From a bacterium (GTDB taxonomy: Bacteria; Desulfobacterota; JAPLJL01), in assembly GCA_028713675.1 (NCBI GenBank), contig JAQTNV010000001.1, forward strand, positions 62,001 through 126,000: 64,000 bases of DNA, in the 5' to 3' direction. Position 1 is the first letter of the stretch, and every line of letters begins with the position of its first letter. A program made the position numbers and the translations under genes. Below the pieces are notes generated by a model. That model did not search any database. It saw nothing but the letters and a program-made list of their open reading frames with translations, and was not told where the DNA came from. Below are positions 49,688 through 58,700 of the stretch, one piece after another.

Positions 49688-49790
49688 ACCAGGTCATAGG
49701 TGATAGGTGTTAGATTTTAGGTGTTGGGTTTTACCCATAACCCATAACCTATGACCCATGACCGAATATCAGTTGACCAATTAGATGAAA
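49688..49790. repeat. 7-mer repeats (GGTCATAGGTGATAGG / CCCATAACCTATGACC)
   Basis: A short GGTCATAGGTGATAGGTG tract and its reverse-complement type CCATAACCCATAACC fill the gap before the next ribosome binding site. Confidence 0.75.
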
Positions 49791-49800
49791 GGAGGCTGAA

Positions 49801-50454
49801 ATGACTGATGCCACCATGCAAGCGTTAAACGGGCTCCGGGACCTGCACATGCTCAAATGGTATGTCATCCCGCTCCTGGCGATCGTGTTTTACATCTACA
49901 CCAAGGAGATCAAGCTCGCGCGGAAGACCGCGGATTGGAACGCGGTCCTCTGCGGCGCCACTATCCTGGGCGTGGATTTCTGGAACGAGACCTGGAACGG
50001 GTGGGTCATGCATCTCACCCAGCGTTCCGCCTTCTGGACCACGCCGGGCGACACGGCCCTGCGGACGACGGTGGGATGGAACATCGAGATCATTTTCATG
50101 TTCGCCATCCTGGGCATCATTTACTACCACACCCTCTCCGAGGGCATGCGGGGGAAAATCCTGGGCATCCCCGAGATGTGGTTCTGGGCCGTCGTTTACT
50201 CGTGCGTCTGCGTCTTCGTGGAATGCATGTTGAACCTCGGCGGTCACCTGGTCTGGGAATATCCTTTCTGGAACCTTTCATTAACAGGAATCCCGCTGAT
50301 CTTCCTGGTCGGGTACTTCCAATTTTTCTGCGCCTGCATCTGGGTCATCACCCGCCCGAATCTGAAGGCCAAGGTCGGCCTGGTGGTCTTTTTCTACACG
50401 GTGCCGATCCTGATGAACGTCCTGGCCTTCGGTTTCCTCGGGTGGAATTATTAG
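49801..50454 (+). CDS. Multi-pass membrane protein, unknown
   Basis: The 217-aa protein has about six hydrophobic spans, with conserved-looking polar motifs between them (GVDFWNETWNGWVMHLTQRS, VECMLNLGGHLVWEYPFWNL). The start at ATG 49801 follows AAAGGAGGC. I do not recognise the family. The TfoX-N gene begins 8 nt after its stop. Confidence 0.7.
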   Translation: MTDATMQALNGLRDLHMLKWYVIPLLAIVFYIYTKEIKLARKTADWNAVLCGATILGVDFWNETWNGWVMHLTQRSAFWTTPGDTALRTTVGWNIEIIFMFAILGIIYYHTLSEGMRGKILGIPEMWFWAVVYSCVCVFVECMLNLGGHLVWEYPFWNLSLTGIPLIFLVGYFQFFCACIWVITRPNLKAKVGLVVFFYTVPILMNVLAFGFLGWNY

Positions 50455-50462
50455 GGCGCAAT

Positions 50463-50798
50463 GTGGCGACCAGTCAAAGCACCATCGACTTCCTGCTCGA
50501 CCAGCTTCGCGCCCTGCCCGGGGTCCGGGCGCGCAAGATGTTCGGCGAATACGCGCTCTATTGCGGGGAAAAGGTCGTCGCGCTCGTGTGCGACAACCAG
50601 CTGTTCGTCAAAATTACCCCGGCCGGTAAAGCGCTGGTGGGTGAGCGCTACCGGGAAGGCGAGGCCTACCCGGGCGCGAAGCCGTCCATGCTGATCGACG
50701 CCGACGAGATCGAGGACTATGAGCGGCTCTGTGAACTCATCCGCGTCACCGCCGCCTCACTGCCCCCGCCCAAACCCAAGAAGCCGAAGAGGAAATAA
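50463..50798 (+). CDS. TfoX N-terminal domain protein
   Basis: The 111-aa protein matches the TfoX N-terminal domain: STIDFLLDQLRALPGVRARK, then MFGEYALYCGEKVVALVCDN and LFVKITPAGKALVGE, with a Pro/Lys-rich tail. TfoX (Sxy) regulates competence in gamma-proteobacteria, but single-domain relatives are widespread and of unknown role. The start appears to be GTG 50463, 8 nt after the previous stop, suggesting coupling. Confidence 0.85.
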   Translation: MATSQSTIDFLLDQLRALPGVRARKMFGEYALYCGEKVVALVCDNQLFVKITPAGKALVGERYREGEAYPGAKPSMLIDADEIEDYERLCELIRVTAASLPPPKPKKPKRK

Positions 50799-50992
50799 GC
50801 AGGGGCGGGGGTTACCTGTCCTGAGTAAAGCCGAAGGATCCCCGCCCGAATGCGGGAGGGCACTGGGCCCTCCCCGACAGAACAAAGCCCGATCCTTCCG
50901 CTGTCAGGACAAGTGAATCGGGCGACTACAGATGCAGGGGTCGATGCCCTCATCGGCCTGAAGACCCGCCAGCCACAATCTGAAACCTGATC

Positions 50993-52885
50993 TCAGCCCT
51001 CTTCCGGAAACTCCTGCTTCAGCACAGTGATGCCTTCCGAATCTTCCACAACCTGAAACCCCATTTTTTTAAAAACCCAGAGCATGTTGCCGTTTCTCAT
51101 CAGGACCTCCGCCTGAAATCCGCGCAATCCCCGTTTCCGCGCCAGGCTCCGCAGGCAGGCCACCAGCTCGGTCCCGATCCCCTGGTTCTGGAATTTATCC
51201 CTCACGGTCACCGATATTTCCGCGTAATCCGATCCCGGCTTCGTATTGTATTGACCCAGGCCGACGATCTGTTCGTTTTCCCCTGCTTCGATCACGGCCA
51301 GGATCAACATGTCCTGGTGATAATCAACCGAGAGAAATTCCTTCAGCCGGGTCAGGGGCATGTCCCTGCGGACCGAGGCGAAGCGCAGATAGAGGCTCTG
51401 ATCGGAAAGCGAGTAGAAGAAGTCCCGGACCAGCGATTCGTCGCTGATCTTCACCGGCCGGAGAAAAACCTTGAACCCGGTCTTGGTAGTCCGCAACGCC
51501 TCCAATTCCCTCGGGTATTCCTCCCCGATCTTTTCCGCCTCGAAGGAATGGTCCTCGCTCACCAGCTTCAGGACGATCGCCCGCCGGATCAGCTGCCGGC
51601 GGAACCGGGGATGGGCGATCGTGATCATCTCCAGGGCCCGCTCCCGGATGCTTTTGCCCTGGAGCGAGGCGGTCCCGTACTCGGTGACCACGTAGTGGAT
51701 GTCCGCGCGGTTCAGGGTGGCCCCCACCCCGCCCTTGAAGAGGGGCACGATCCGGGACACGTTTCCGCCTTTGCCGGTGGAAGGCATGACGATGATCGTC
51801 CGCCCGTTGACGGAAAGGGACGTCCCGCGGATGAAATCCACCTGTCCGTCGATCCCGCTGTAGCGCGGCCCGCGCACGGCTTCCGAAGTCGCCTGCCCGG
51901 TCAGGTCGATTTCGAGCACCGTGTTGATCGCCACCATCCGGTCCTGCCGGGCGATCATCACCGGGTTGTTGGTGTAATCGATGGCCCGGAGCTCGACCGC
52001 CGGGTTCCGGTCGATGAACTCGTAGGTGTCTTTCCTCCCCATGCAATAAGCGGCCACGGTCTTGCCCTGATCGAAGGCTTTTTTCGAATTGTCCACCGCC
52101 CCGGCCCGGATGAGATCGACCAGGCCGTCGGTCAGAAGCTCGGTATGCACGCCCAGGTTGTGCTTGTTTTTCAGGTGGGAAAGAACCGCGTTCGGCAATC
52201 TGCCGTAGCCCACCTGGAGGGTGTCCCCGTCCCGAACCAGCTTGGCCACCTGCTCCCCGATCTTATTGAGGACATCAACGCCGATCTCCTCGCCCCGGAG
52301 GATCTCGCCGTACTCGAGAATGGGCTCATCATGGGGGACGATAAAATCCACTTCATCCAGGGAAATAATGGCGTCCCCCCCGGAGAACGGCATCCGGGAA
52401 TTCACCTGGGCGACCACGATGGCGGCCTTCTCCACCGCCGCGCGGACGATGTCCACGCTCACGCCCAGGCTCAGGCGCCCCTCTTCGTCAGGAGGCGAGG
52501 TCTGGATCAGGGCCACGTCCACCGGCACGTATCCCCGGCGGATAAAATCCGGCACCCGGTAGAGAAAGGTGGGAATGTAATCGGTCAGGCCGGCATTGAC
52601 GAGAGCCTGGGTATTACCGCCGACAAAGAAGGAGTCTATTTTGAAGTTGGGCCCGAGGCCCTCGAGGTCGGGGACGGATTTGGCCGGGAAGACCTGAAAG
52701 ACGGAGGCGTCAAAAAAAGCCTTGGGGTGGGCCTGGGCATAGGCGACGATCGCGTGGACCAGGTGGCGGGGCTCCCCGCAGCCGGTCCCGATAAAGATCT
52801 TCCGCCCCGACCGGATCCGCCGGAAGACCTCGTCCGGGGTGGCGCATTTCTTGGCGTAGAGCTTTTGCATTTCCTGGGAAAACAC
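50993..52885 (-). CDS. Acetyl-CoA hydrolase/CoA-transferase fused to GNAT acetyltransferase
   Basis: The 630-aa protein joins a CoA-transferase family I/4-hydroxybutyrate CoA-transferase-like domain (about 1-430) to a C-terminal GNAT domain (about 460-620). The first has IFIGTGCGEPRHLV, PPDEEGRLSLGVSVD, GVHTELLTDGLVDLI with the likely catalytic Glu, and ATLNRADIHYVVTEYGTASL. The GNAT part has VTVRDKFQNQGIGTELVACL, the acetyl-CoA-binding motif. Such fusions occur in several deltaproteobacterial and related anaerobes. The enzyme may exchange CoA between acetate and other acids, with the GNAT domain possibly sensing or acetylating. The start at ATG 52885 is the natural N-terminus. Confidence 0.92.
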   Translation of the reverse strand: MFSQEMQKLYAKKCATPDEVFRRIRSGRKIFIGTGCGEPRHLVHAIVAYAQAHPKAFFDASVFQVFPAKSVPDLEGLGPNFKIDSFFVGGNTQALVNAGLTDYIPTFLYRVPDFIRRGYVPVDVALIQTSPPDEEGRLSLGVSVDIVRAAVEKAAIVVAQVNSRMPFSGGDAIISLDEVDFIVPHDEPILEYGEILRGEEIGVDVLNKIGEQVAKLVRDGDTLQVGYGRLPNAVLSHLKNKHNLGVHTELLTDGLVDLIRAGAVDNSKKAFDQGKTVAAYCMGRKDTYEFIDRNPAVELRAIDYTNNPVMIARQDRMVAINTVLEIDLTGQATSEAVRGPRYSGIDGQVDFIRGTSLSVNGRTIIVMPSTGKGGNVSRIVPLFKGGVGATLNRADIHYVVTEYGTASLQGKSIRERALEMITIAHPRFRRQLIRRAIVLKLVSEDHSFEAEKIGEEYPRELEALRTTKTGFKVFLRPVKISDESLVRDFFYSLSDQSLYLRFASVRRDMPLTRLKEFLSVDYHQDMLILAVIEAGENEQIVGLGQYNTKPGSDYAEISVTVRDKFQNQGIGTELVACLRSLARKRGLRGFQAEVLMRNGNMLWVFKKMGFQVVEDSEGITVLKQEFPEEG

Positions 52886-53145
52886 GGATTTTCCCTCCGG
52901 GATCTGATTTTCATCCCAGACTCACGGCCTCGGCTGATTTTTCCGGCTTCATTAATATTTTAGTCCTTTAACCTGATTAAGGAAAATATCCGCTTTCTCA
53001 AACCTCTCCCTCGGCTTGTCCCCTATAACTTCTCGTTTACTTTGAATTGAGATAGAATGATTTTCATAAAGAAAAACAGAGTTTTCCCATTTCATTCATC
53101 CCCTTTTGATTCCGATGGGAGCCGGGGGAGAAGGAGAGAATAATC

Positions 53146-53964
53146 ATGAAAAAAACCGTTATCTTGTTGAGTATTATGTGCCTGTCCCTTCTGAATGTTG
53201 GGGTTGCCTTAGCCCAGGAGAAAGACGCGGAAGGCTGTAAGGATCATCCCCTGATTTCGAGGATGAATAATTATTATATTTCCTCCTGTGAAAAAAACTT
53301 CAATTCGGTCGATTTTTATGTCAAAGAAGGCACCAAGGCCCTGGAAGGAGAGAGGACCTATTTAAAATATACCCTCCAAGAAGGGTCCCCGCAGCCCAGC
53401 TTCCTGCAGGTCCGCCGCAATTACGGCAACGCGGTAAAAAATATTGGAGGGACGGTCATTTTCGATGAGGATCGACGGAGCACATTCAAGGTGACCAAAG
53501 GAGGAAAGGAAACCTGGATCGCCCTGGAGGTCTTTAACGAAGGGCGGAATTATGATCTGGTCATCCTCGAAATGGAACCCATGACCCAGGAAGTGACCGC
53601 GGACGCCATGTACGGCGCGTTGAGTAAGGACGGGTTCATCGCCCTCTACATTAATTTCGACACCGGCAAATCCGAGATCAAACCCGAGTCTCAAGGGATC
53701 GTGGAACAGATCGCGGCGCTGCTCAAGGCCCACCCGGAGCTCAAGGTGAGCATCGAAGGCCACACCGACAACGTAGGGACCCCGGAGAGCAACAAGACCC
53801 TCTCCGCGCTGAGGGCCAAGTCGGTAATGAACGCGGTCGTTCAAAAAGGCATCGCCGCGGCCAGACTGACGGCGGTCGGCTGGGGCCAGGAGAAACCGAT
53901 CGCGGATAATCGCTCGGAAGAAGGCAAGGCCAAGAACCGCCGCGTCGAGATCGTCAAAAAGTAA
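53146..53964 (+). CDS. OmpA-family outer-membrane/peptidoglycan-binding protein
   Basis: The 272-aa protein has an N-terminal signal peptide (MKKTVILLSIMCLSLLNVGV, cleavage likely after ALA) and a middle domain of about 130 residues. The C-terminal OmpA domain contains INFDTGKSEIKPESQGIVEQ, VSIEGHTDNVGTPESNKTLS, LSALRAKSVMNAVV and VGWGQEKPIADN, which binds peptidoglycan diaminopimelate. GGGGGAGAAGGAGAG precedes the ATG and a strong terminator follows. No beta-barrel is evident, so it is likely a periplasmic OmpA-like protein. Confidence 0.93.
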   Translation: MKKTVILLSIMCLSLLNVGVALAQEKDAEGCKDHPLISRMNNYYISSCEKNFNSVDFYVKEGTKALEGERTYLKYTLQEGSPQPSFLQVRRNYGNAVKNIGGTVIFDEDRRSTFKVTKGGKETWIALEVFNEGRNYDLVILEMEPMTQEVTADAMYGALSKDGFIALYINFDTGKSEIKPESQGIVEQIAALLKAHPELKVSIEGHTDNVGTPESNKTLSALRAKSVMNAVVQKGIAAARLTAVGWGQEKPIADNRSEEGKAKNRRVEIVKK

Positions 53965-53995
53965 GAAACAAAAAGGATAAATTTTAAAAGATTGA

Positions 53996-54028
53996 AGGCA
54001 GGACCATTTCCGGTCCTGCCTTTTTTTT
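53996..54028 (+). terminator. Rho-independent terminator
   Basis: AGGCAGGACC/GGTCCTGCCT, a 10-bp perfect stem with a 6-nt loop, is followed by at least seven T. It ends the OmpA-family transcript. Confidence 0.95.
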
Positions 54029-54082
54029 AAAGATAGAAAACCAACAATCTGAATAATTAAAACTTTAAATATTATTTGATTA

Positions 54083-54643
54083 TTATTCCTCTTTTACTTT
54101 CACATTCAGACTGCCCAAGGTTTCCGCCTCATCCCCCTTCCCGCGAACGACTTTTATCTCCCAATCGCCGGCGGATCTGGGGGTAAACATTTTCCAGGTC
54201 CGATACCTGATTGAACCCGAAACGCTTAATTCCTTCGCACTCTTGGTCTCTCCCCCCTGGTTAAATTGGACCACAATGTCATTGATTTCATCGTTTTCGG
54301 GAGTCAAGTATGACATCCAGAAATAATAAGATTTTTCTTTTACGAGATTGGAGGGAGACACCTCATCAACGCATTCATTCTTGTTGTCCCCTTCCGGTTC
54401 AATGTCTTTACAAACCTTGATCTCGACCAGGACGGTTCCCTTGCCTCTTCCCTGGTAATAGAAATCAAGAAAACGCTTCGCCTCATCGGGAGTAGGCTTG
54501 CCCGTTGCCGGCGGCGCGACTTTTTCCCGGGCCGGGGATGCGGCCTTTTCCTCGGCGGGGGGAGCAACTTTTTCCTGGGCCAGCGCCGCGAAGGGCAGGA
54601 GAAAAACACATGCCGTCAGCGCCAAACACCGCTTCATTTTCAT
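54083..54643 (-). CDS. Secreted protein with DUF2914-like C-terminal domain
   Basis: The 186-aa product (ATG 54643, AGGGGA 7 nt upstream) has a signal peptide ending FAALAQ, then a linker with three EKVAPP/EKAASP-type repeats. Its C-terminal domain has YYFWMSYLTPENDEINDIVV, YRTWKMFTPRSAGDWEIKVV and TLGSLNVKV, whose strand pattern resembles DUF2914. It is expected to be periplasmic. The gene is convergent with the OmpA gene across the terminator. The function is unknown. Confidence 0.65.
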   Translation of the reverse strand: MKMKRCLALTACVFLLPFAALAQEKVAPPAEEKAASPAREKVAPPATGKPTPDEAKRFLDFYYQGRGKGTVLVEIKVCKDIEPEGDNKNECVDEVSPSNLVKEKSYYFWMSYLTPENDEINDIVVQFNQGGETKSAKELSVSGSIRYRTWKMFTPRSAGDWEIKVVRGKGDEAETLGSLNVKVKEE

Positions 54644-54899
54644 GACCGGTTCCCCTTTCATTTATATCGCCGGGAGCAATTAAAGTTTTCCCTTTAATAA
54701 ACAGAAGATCGGGAAGCGCCCATGCGCCCCGCAAGCATGAGTTCGATCCGCCATTATTATATTCGTTGATTCTATATGTTTTCCGCCAAATTAGGAACAA
54801 TCGGGAGTGGGGCCGGGTTCCGTCAGTTCCGTTGCTTGGCCCCCCGCTGGAAAAACCGTATTGAACCGGCGATAACGCCGGCCAACTGAGGATTTCGGG

Positions 54900-56231
54900 T
54901 TAAAAATCCGAGTTGTAAGATAGCGTCAGCCCCAGGTTCCAGACAGTCCCGCTTGCAGAAACCGAAGCGGCCCTTCCGGTCTTTTCCATCGTCCGCTCGG
55001 GCATCACCCGGTACTGACCATGCATGCTCACCGAGACCAGATCGGAAATCCTGAGGCCCGCCCCCATTGAAAAGGCGTGGGTATCCAAGTCAATAACCGT
55101 AGTATCGCCCGCTTGGTCCGGCACCGCGCTGGGCCGGAAGAAGTAACCGCCCCTGATTTTAAGAAAGGAGAGAAGATCGTATTCCAGCCCAACCCGGGGA
55201 ACCCAGATATCCTTGAACTTCTTGAATTCAACGGAGCCGCCGCCCAGTAATTCCGATTCCAAATAGGGTGGGGTGAAATCGGACCAGGCGGAGCGGGTGG
55301 CGGCCAAACCCACGACCAGTTTTCGGGTCGGATTGAAACTGAGCCCCAATCCCCACTGCCCGATATGGAACAAATCATAGCCGTTACCATCGCCGGATAT
55401 GGGCCCTAAATTCAGATCCATACCAAATTGCATCGACATGGTCCGGCTGTAATTGACCCCGAGCTTTACGCTTTTCAAGATTTCGTTATCCGAATTTTCC
55501 ATGGGTTTGATCAGAATCCCGGCCACCGGCGCCATATCCAAGGGCATTTCCAGATTGAACCTCGCCCCCTGGGACCCCTCAATATTCATGCCTCCCTGCC
55601 CGTCGAAGAACCCATTGACCCCGGCCCCCACCGAAATCCCGGGGATATTCCAACCGAAAAACTTTTTCGCCATCCCGGAAAGGTTGAAACCGCCGGCGTA
55701 AATCATGTTCAATTTGTTCGGGTAGTTGGTATATTCTAAAAACACCGGGTCGGCCTTATCGACGAATAAAAAGCGAATGCAATATTCCACCCCAACGCTA
55801 AACATAAGTCCCAAACTGAACAGGCTTTCTCCCGAGGGGGTTTGCACAACCGGTAAGACGGCGCTAAATCCCACGTGATGGATCTCATCCACATCCGTAT
55901 ACGATTTCTCCAGCTGATCGACATTTGCTTTCCGCAACCCTTCCAGGGCGCTCCAGTCCCCCGACAGATCCAAATGCAGGTTGATGTTATTTTGAATCGC
56001 GAAGAATTCGATGTTTATTTTTTTGATTTCGGTGAGAGCGCCGACGTTGTAATAGAGCGCGGTCGAGTCGTTGGCGGCCGCGGTGCAGGCCCCCCCCATC
56101 CCGACACACCGGGATCCCACGCCGTAAATATCAAAGAACCCCTCCGGCCAGGCATTCCCGGGAACCCCTCCGGCCAGGAGTAAAAGTCCGAGGAAGAGCA
56201 GCACTGTTCCCCGGAATTTTTTCGCTCTCAA
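54900..56231 (-). CDS. FadL/OmpP1-like outer-membrane protein, copy 2
   Basis: The 443-aa product starts at TTG 56231 (GAGAGGAGAGGAAG upstream) with a signal peptide (RGTVLLFLGLLLLAGGVPGN). It then has the family N-terminus FFDIYGVGSRCVGMGGACTA with DSTALYYNVGAL, many amphipathic strands, and ends in an aromatic residue (TLSYNSDF), as in beta-barrel outer-membrane proteins. The FadL family moves hydrophobic compounds across the outer membrane. It is a tandem paralogue of the next gene upstream, 32 nt away, and both share the YFFRPSAVPDQAGDTT/ YFFRPHAAPDQPGDTN strand region. Confidence 0.88.
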   Translation of the reverse strand: MRAKKFRGTVLLFLGLLLLAGGVPGNAWPEGFFDIYGVGSRCVGMGGACTAAANDSTALYYNVGALTEIKKINIEFFAIQNNINLHLDLSGDWSALEGLRKANVDQLEKSYTDVDEIHHVGFSAVLPVVQTPSGESLFSLGLMFSVGVEYCIRFLFVDKADPVFLEYTNYPNKLNMIYAGGFNLSGMAKKFFGWNIPGISVGAGVNGFFDGQGGMNIEGSQGARFNLEMPLDMAPVAGILIKPMENSDNEILKSVKLGVNYSRTMSMQFGMDLNLGPISGDGNGYDLFHIGQWGLGLSFNPTRKLVVGLAATRSAWSDFTPPYLESELLGGGSVEFKKFKDIWVPRVGLEYDLLSFLKIRGGYFFRPSAVPDQAGDTTVIDLDTHAFSMGAGLRISDLVSVSMHGQYRVMPERTMEKTGRAASVSASGTVWNLGLTLSYNSDF

Positions 56232-56263
56232 AAAAATCTTCCTCTCCTCTCTATTTCCTTGAT

Positions 56264-57643
56264 TTAATGCTCCCCTATCCCCACCAACAGCTCCAGGCCG
56301 GTGTACCAAACATTGCCGCTTCCGGTGATCGTTCCGGTCAGGCCGGATTCGCTGTCAAATTTTTCCAGAGTCCGCTTCGGCATGATGCGATTTTGCGCGA
56401 AGGCGGAAATAGTAAGTCTCTCCAGCACCCGATACCCCACTCCCAGGGAAACCACATGGGTATCACAATCGATAAAGTTCGTATCGCCGGGCTGATCCGG
56501 TGCAGCATGGGGCCGGAAAAAATACCCTCCCCTCAGCTTCAAGGATGAATTCAGGAGCCGGTATTCCGCCCCGATTCGATTCACCCAGATATCCCGAAAG
56601 GGGGTAAATTGAAAATCCTGAGCCATCAAATCCTTTATTTCACCCTCCCCTGTCCAGAAAGGCGGCCGATACTCGGACCAAAAGACCCGATCCAGCTCGT
56701 AACCAACGCTCAAACTCCGGACCGGGTCAAAACCCGCGCTTAACCTTACGAGCCCGATCGAAAAGCTGTCCGGAGCGGTGATCGTCCCCGATATTCCCAT
56801 CATGTTCATCTTTTTAAAATCAAATACCAGGTTCATCCCCCCGTTATAGGAAATCCCCAGCTTCAAGCTTTTCAGGCGGCCATCATCGAATCGATCGAAG
56901 GGCTTGACCAGGATCCCGGCGATGGGGGCAATATCCCAGGGCAACTTAATCGACATGTAGGTGGGCATCATCTCCAGCGCGCCGGTCCCCAGGAAGAAAA
57001 CGTTGGCCCCTATCCCCACCGAAATCCCGGGGATTTTGACCTCAAACAACCGGTGGAGAATACCGGAAACATTAAATCCGGACCCCAAGAGGATACTGAA
57101 CTTATTGGGATAGTTCGTATACTCGACAAAGATCGGGTCGTTGGGATCCTGGAAGAAAAACCGGGCGAACCAGGGCCGTAAGGGCGCGTTAAAAAGAAAC
57201 CCCATACTGAACAGGGGCTTCTTGGCCGCATCCTTCCATAAGGCCGCCACCGTTCCTAAATTGATATAAGAAAGTTCCTGGAGGTCGTTCTGAAACCGCG
57301 CCTCGATCTCGTCCACGCTCCGGAAACCTAATTTGTCCAGATTCCCGGCCCAGTAATTCCCCCCGAGGGACACCTTGAGGTTATAGAAGCTTTGCGATAC
57401 CCCCATATCGGCGCGGAACAGGCCGCTTTCCGGGAGGGCGGCGGGATTATAGTAGACGGCACTGGAGTCATTGGCCAGGGCGGCGTAAGCTCCTCCCATG
57501 GCCACGGCCCGGGAGCCGAGACCGTAAACGTCATAATAACTGGCGCGGACGACGGCAGGCAGGACAAGAACAACAATTAAAGCTAAAAGGAAGATTGTTT
57601 TTCTATAAAACTCCAAAAACCTTCCCCCATTTTTCAACCCCAA
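56264..57643 (-). CDS. FadL/OmpP1-like outer-membrane protein, copy 1
   Basis: The 459-aa frame opens with a signal peptide (TIFLLALIVVLVLPAVVRAS) and the FadL-like YYDVYGLGSRAVAMGGAYAA with DSSAVYYNPAAL. It shares with its downstream paralogue a central VEYTNYPNKFSILLGSGFNV segment, a GISVGIGANVFF segment and PWDIAPIAGILVKPF. The start is uncertain: TTG 57643 or a TTG nine codons later, just after GGGGGAAGG. It is probably co-transcribed with the second porin. Given the acyl-CoA genes in the window, fatty-acid or hydrocarbon uptake is plausible but not shown. Confidence 0.88.
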   Translation of the reverse strand: MGLKNGGRFLEFYRKTIFLLALIVVLVLPAVVRASYYDVYGLGSRAVAMGGAYAALANDSSAVYYNPAALPESGLFRADMGVSQSFYNLKVSLGGNYWAGNLDKLGFRSVDEIEARFQNDLQELSYINLGTVAALWKDAAKKPLFSMGFLFNAPLRPWFARFFFQDPNDPIFVEYTNYPNKFSILLGSGFNVSGILHRLFEVKIPGISVGIGANVFFLGTGALEMMPTYMSIKLPWDIAPIAGILVKPFDRFDDGRLKSLKLGISYNGGMNLVFDFKKMNMMGISGTITAPDSFSIGLVRLSAGFDPVRSLSVGYELDRVFWSEYRPPFWTGEGEIKDLMAQDFQFTPFRDIWVNRIGAEYRLLNSSLKLRGGYFFRPHAAPDQPGDTNFIDCDTHVVSLGVGYRVLERLTISAFAQNRIMPKRTLEKFDSESGLTGTITGSGNVWYTGLELLVGIGEH

Positions 57644-57709
57644 TACTGTTTTTAACTAAAAGATCATATCAATTCACCGGAGTCAATAAAAAATTTTCCC
57701 CCGGCCCGG

Positions 57710-57737
57710 TTGAAAAAAACGGAAACGATGGTATTAT
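57710..57737 (+). promoter_or_regulatory. tRNA promoter
   Basis: TTGAAA (57710) and TATTAT (57732) with a 16-bp spacer lie directly before the tRNA-Phe 5' end at 57746. This shows the tRNA was a real gene. Confidence 0.6.
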
Positions 57738-57745
57738 TCCCGATT

Positions 57746-57786
57746 GGGGACAGGTAGCTCAGTTGGTAGAGCATCGGACTGAAAAG
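57746..57786 (+). pseudogene. tRNA-Phe 5' half, broken at the anticodon loop
   Basis: GGGGACAGGTAGCTCAGTTG and GTAGAGCATCGGACTGAAAA form the acceptor strand, D arm and anticodon arm (GAA) of a tRNA-Phe. The 3' anticodon strand TCCG and the TTC-containing T arm are absent. The following DNA (GGCAATCTGAGCAAAAATC) is unrelated. A TGTCCTT at 57808 could pair weakly with the acceptor but no proper T loop exists. It reads as a disrupted tRNA, probably an island attachment site. Confidence 0.75.
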
Positions 57787-58228
57787 GCAATCTGAGCAAA
57801 AATCTCATGTCCTTGATATCCCTCAAAAAGCTGGTTTAACCCATTGAAATCATTAATTAATTATTTAATATTATTCCTTATTATTTTTTATTCGATCTCA
57901 TCATTTTTTACTATCTCTGCGTCTCCTTTGCGTCTCCCGGTCATGAAAATTTAATGGGAATTTAAATCGATGGAGACACTCCCCTCCCCCAGACTTTTAT
58001 TTAAATAAAGGAAGAACTGGCCCAGCAAGTGGCTCAAGCTCCACTCGACGAGAAATCGAGCAGGAAAATTAGGTATAGATTTGGAAATTTAACTTGAAGA
58101 TTTGTTAGGATGAGGACCGAGTTTTTCAATCCGACTATGCCTCGGGCTTTTACCACCATTCGGGGAGGCCGGGTTTTTCTTCAGCTGAACCTGGAGGACG
58201 AAAGGCGGAGCCGGTAGGCAGGGCGATT
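57787..58228. other. Gene-poor start of the apparent island
   Basis: This AT-rich stretch has no confident gene. A 35-codon frame at 58110-58217 (MRTEFFNPTMPRAFTTIRGG and on) lacks a ribosome binding site. A small hairpin CTCGACGAGAAATCGAG is at about 58046-58062. No integrase is seen here. Confidence 0.5.
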
Positions 58229-58564
58229 TCAGAGGATATCGCGGACGAATATTTTCAACTTATGAATCTTTTTCCTTTCTTTCCCCTTGGCGATTGAAAT
58301 TACGAGGTCTAGAACCTCCCTACCCTCGGGCGATAGGTTTTCCTTGGAAAAGCATAAGCTGAAAAAATCAGCGGGGGAGAGTCCCAAGCCCGAAGCAATT
58401 TTAATTATGCTCCGGAGCTTCAGGTCCGATTGCGCCCGCTCGATTTCTCCGAGAAATTTCGGATGAATCCCGGCTCGATCAGCCAACTCCTCCTGACTTA
58501 ACCCTCTCGCCTTTCTCAACTCCCGAAGACTGCGTCCGAATTCAGCTGTCTCGCTCTTGCCCAT
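58229..58564 (-). CDS. Xre-family HTH regulator
   Basis: The 111-aa protein has an N-terminal Cro/Xre helix-turn-helix (FGRSLRELRKARGLSQEELA, then DRAGIHPKFLGEIERAQSD and a third helix) and a helical C-terminal tail. The ATG 58564 is preceded by AAGGAG at 5 nt. It is divergent from the lipoprotein gene at 58761. A symmetric hairpin (58701-58719) between them is a candidate operator. The longer frame to 58615 is less likely. Confidence 0.9.
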   Translation of the reverse strand: MGKSETAEFGRSLRELRKARGLSQEELADRAGIHPKFLGEIERAQSDLKLRSIIKIASGLGLSPADFFSLCFSKENLSPEGREVLDLVISIAKGKERKKIHKLKIFVRDIL

Positions 58565-58700
58565 AGCGTCTCCTTTTAAGTCCCAAATTACGCCAGGTCG
58601 GGCGAGGATAACCACAATCCAGAGACTACATATCTACTTGAATTAGTAGTCTTACGGTGGTATATAAGACGTATAACAACGTCAGAGATTCCCCTGAAGA

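Noticed and set aside
49857-50798. 313-aa fused frame ending in TfoX
   Set aside because: Its first 200 codons are an antisense-like, Arg/His-rich shadow of the membrane protein at 49801-50454; only the part from GTG 50463 is a real gene.
57746-57815. Complete functional tRNA-Phe
   Set aside because: The acceptor can pair with TGTCCTT at 57808, but the anticodon 3' strand and T-loop consensus are missing.
58110-58217. 35-codon frame at the island edge (possible integrase or phage remnant)
   Set aside because: No ribosome binding site, no recognisable similarity, and the length is expected by chance.
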